From Planctomycetaceae bacterium (GTDB lineage: Bacteria > Planctomycetota > Planctomycetia > Pirellulales > UBA1268): 6,893 bases of DNA. Position numbers and translations under genes: made by a program. The notes beneath the pieces are model-generated. The model had not been told where the DNA came from. It ran no database searches and saw only the letters and a program-made list of their open reading frames with translations. The stretch is taken from positions 1 to 6,893 of the forward strand of contig JAUWWJ010000085.1 in assembly GCA_030616935.1 (NCBI GenBank), in the 5' to 3' direction. This document shows positions 6,089 through 6,893 of this stretch, piece after piece (position 1 is the first letter of the stretch; every line of letters starts with the position of its first letter).

Positions 6089-6693
6089 TGAGATGCCTTC
6101 TCCCGCCACGCGTAGCTGCCCAGTGGAGTTGCCAGGTCATCCCCTCCCCTGCCCTCCTTTAGTTCGAACGTATCCGGTAAGTAATGCTCAACAAGTTCGA
6201 GGGTAATCTCCTGTCCATTGTGCTTTGTCAGCAAGTGAGAGGCGATATCCTCAGCAAAAGGTTGCCAGTCACGAGTTGCGTCACGACGGATTTCTGCCGG
6301 TGCAAGCGGCGGCGGAACCAGTGCTGCAATTTTTTCTGGAATCATGAATCGGCGGTGGTAAAGGAGTCGTGGCCAGTCCGTTTCTGCGTCTGGTATGACC
6401 CCTTTCAGAGTGCGTCCACCCGCAGTCACCAGAGTCCATTGAATCGAATGACCAGGGCCAGGGTTTGGCGCAAAGAAACGATACCCATGGCTTAGGCTCA
6501 TTGCACCTACAAGTGGCCGGAACGGTTGGAGGATCACGTTTGCAAGCTCACTCGCTGGTGGTGGGCCTGCGAGTGGCGGTAAGGCTACTGCCAAAAGGTA
6601 TAAAAGAATGCCGGCAGACGAAAAAAGCCGAACAGCGAGTGGCCACCGTCGCTGGACGGTCGGATTCTCAGTGGTTTGCTGTTCTTTGATCAT
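6085..6693 (-). CDS. Membrane-anchored protein of unknown function, partner of the HTTM protein
   Basis: I do not recognise a named family. The 202-aa product has a short basic N-terminus (R15, R16, R22), one hydrophobic segment at about 19-41 that reads as a signal anchor, a Pro-rich linker (39-46), then a soluble region probably facing the periplasm. The most striking element is HGYRFFAPNPGPGHSIQW (69-86), followed by a strand-like segment with GGR. It resembles the 'W-x-x-FAP-x-P' segments I recall from soluble portions of longer HTTM proteins, so this may be that domain as a separate chain (inference). The mid-region is rich in Arg, Pro and Trp; the C-terminus is acidic and Gly-rich. It is the first gene of the leftward block. 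Its stop overlaps the HTTM start as ATGA, which suggests equal production and a physical complex. The ATG at 6693 has no strong Shine-Dalgarno. Confidence 0.75.
   Translation of the reverse strand: MIKEQQTTENPTVQRRWPLAVRLFSSAGILLYLLAVALPPLAGPPPASELANVILQPFRPLVGAMSLSHGYRFFAPNPGPGHSIQWTLVTAGGRTLKGVIPDAETDWPRLLYHRRFMIPEKIAALVPPPLAPAEIRRDATRDWQPFAEDIASHLLTKHNGQEITLELVEHYLPDTFELKEGRGGDDLATPLGSYAWREKASQ
6096..6100 (-). promoter_or_regulatory. Ribosome binding site of the HTTM gene
   Basis: GAAGG (within GGGAGAAGG) in leftward reading, 7 bases before the ATG at 6088, inside the last codons of the upstream gene. It fixes the start at 6088 rather than at the in-frame GTG at 6109. Confidence 0.65.
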
Positions 6694-6805
6694 GGTCGCT
6701 TTGGGCTTTTTCAGGTAGACGCGTTAACAGAATCCATCGGCTTTTCAACGAGCCTGACAAAAAGATTTCCTGTATGGTCGATAAACGGGAGGCTTTACCA
6801 AACCT

Positions 6806-6843
6806 AAAAAAATCCCCCATGGCTTAATTGAGCCATGGGGGAT
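6806..6843 (-). terminator. Strong intrinsic terminator, leftward, for a gene beyond the right edge
   Basis: A perfect 13-bp stem (ATCCCCCATGGCT at 6812-6824 with AGCCATGGGGGAT at 6831-6843) encloses the 6-base loop TAATTG. Read leftward, the stem runs straight into seven T (A7 at 6806-6812), a textbook Rho-independent terminator. Read rightward, six T (6852-6857) come 8 bases after the stem, so rightward termination would be weaker. The unit being ended is leftward and lies beyond base 6893; its stop codon could be the TAA at 6882-6884, but too little is visible. The terminator separates that unit from the operon starting at 6693. Confidence 0.9.
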
Positions 6844-6893
6844 AGAACGGATTTTTTGATTGTACGTCTTGTTTCGATTCGTTACTGAATTGA

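Noticed and set aside
6694..6805. Candidate promoter with TTGTCA as -35
   Set aside because: No acceptable -10 hexamer at 16-18 bases spacing, so I cannot support a specific promoter although one is expected here.
6844..6893. End of a leftward gene at the right edge
   Set aside because: A TAA at 6882-6884 is compatible, but only three codons would be visible, too few to call.

Overview
The window looks like chromosomal DNA of a free-living bacterium, most likely a planctomycete. It has moderate GC, a cytosolic Hanks-type kinase placed among biosynthetic genes, an HTTM-family membrane protein with a small membrane-anchored partner, and an aspartate-semialdehyde dehydrogenase with an unusual cofactor-side motif. 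The lineage is an inference from gene style; there is no rRNA or other marker gene to prove it. I see no tRNA, rRNA, insertion sequence, CRISPR array or integrase.

Layout. Positions 1-403 hold no gene I can support. A single rightward gene follows (404-1282, CvpA-family membrane protein with a GTG start and a strong ribosome binding site). A 178-base convergent gap without a clear terminator separates it from a leftward block covering the rest of the window. In transcription order (right to left) the block is: a 202-aa membrane-anchored protein of unknown function (6693-6085), an HTTM/vitamin-K-carboxylase-like membrane protein (6088-5162), asd (5139-4129), truA (4132-3335), a Ser/Thr protein kinase (3351-2482) and accA (2420-1461).

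The leftward genes are packed like one operon: ATGA overlaps at the 202-aa protein/HTTM and asd/truA junctions, a 17-base overlap at truA/kinase, a 22-base gap at HTTM/asd, and a 61-base gap carrying a small hairpin before accA. A near-perfect intrinsic terminator at 6806-6843, oriented leftward, ends a transcription unit lying off the right edge. The promoter of this operon should therefore lie between about 6694 and 6805, but I could not pick a convincing -35/-10 pair there.

Function. Three genes are core metabolism: asd (aspartate family amino acids and diaminopimelate), truA (tRNA pseudouridylation) and accA (malonyl-CoA for fatty acids). The kinase among them could couple these functions to a signal, but that is inference. 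The most intriguing part is the operon head, where a multi-pass HTTM protein retaining a candidate catalytic lysine is translationally coupled to a small single-pass protein with an FAPNPG-type motif. The pair may form a two-component membrane enzyme or transporter of unknown substrate.
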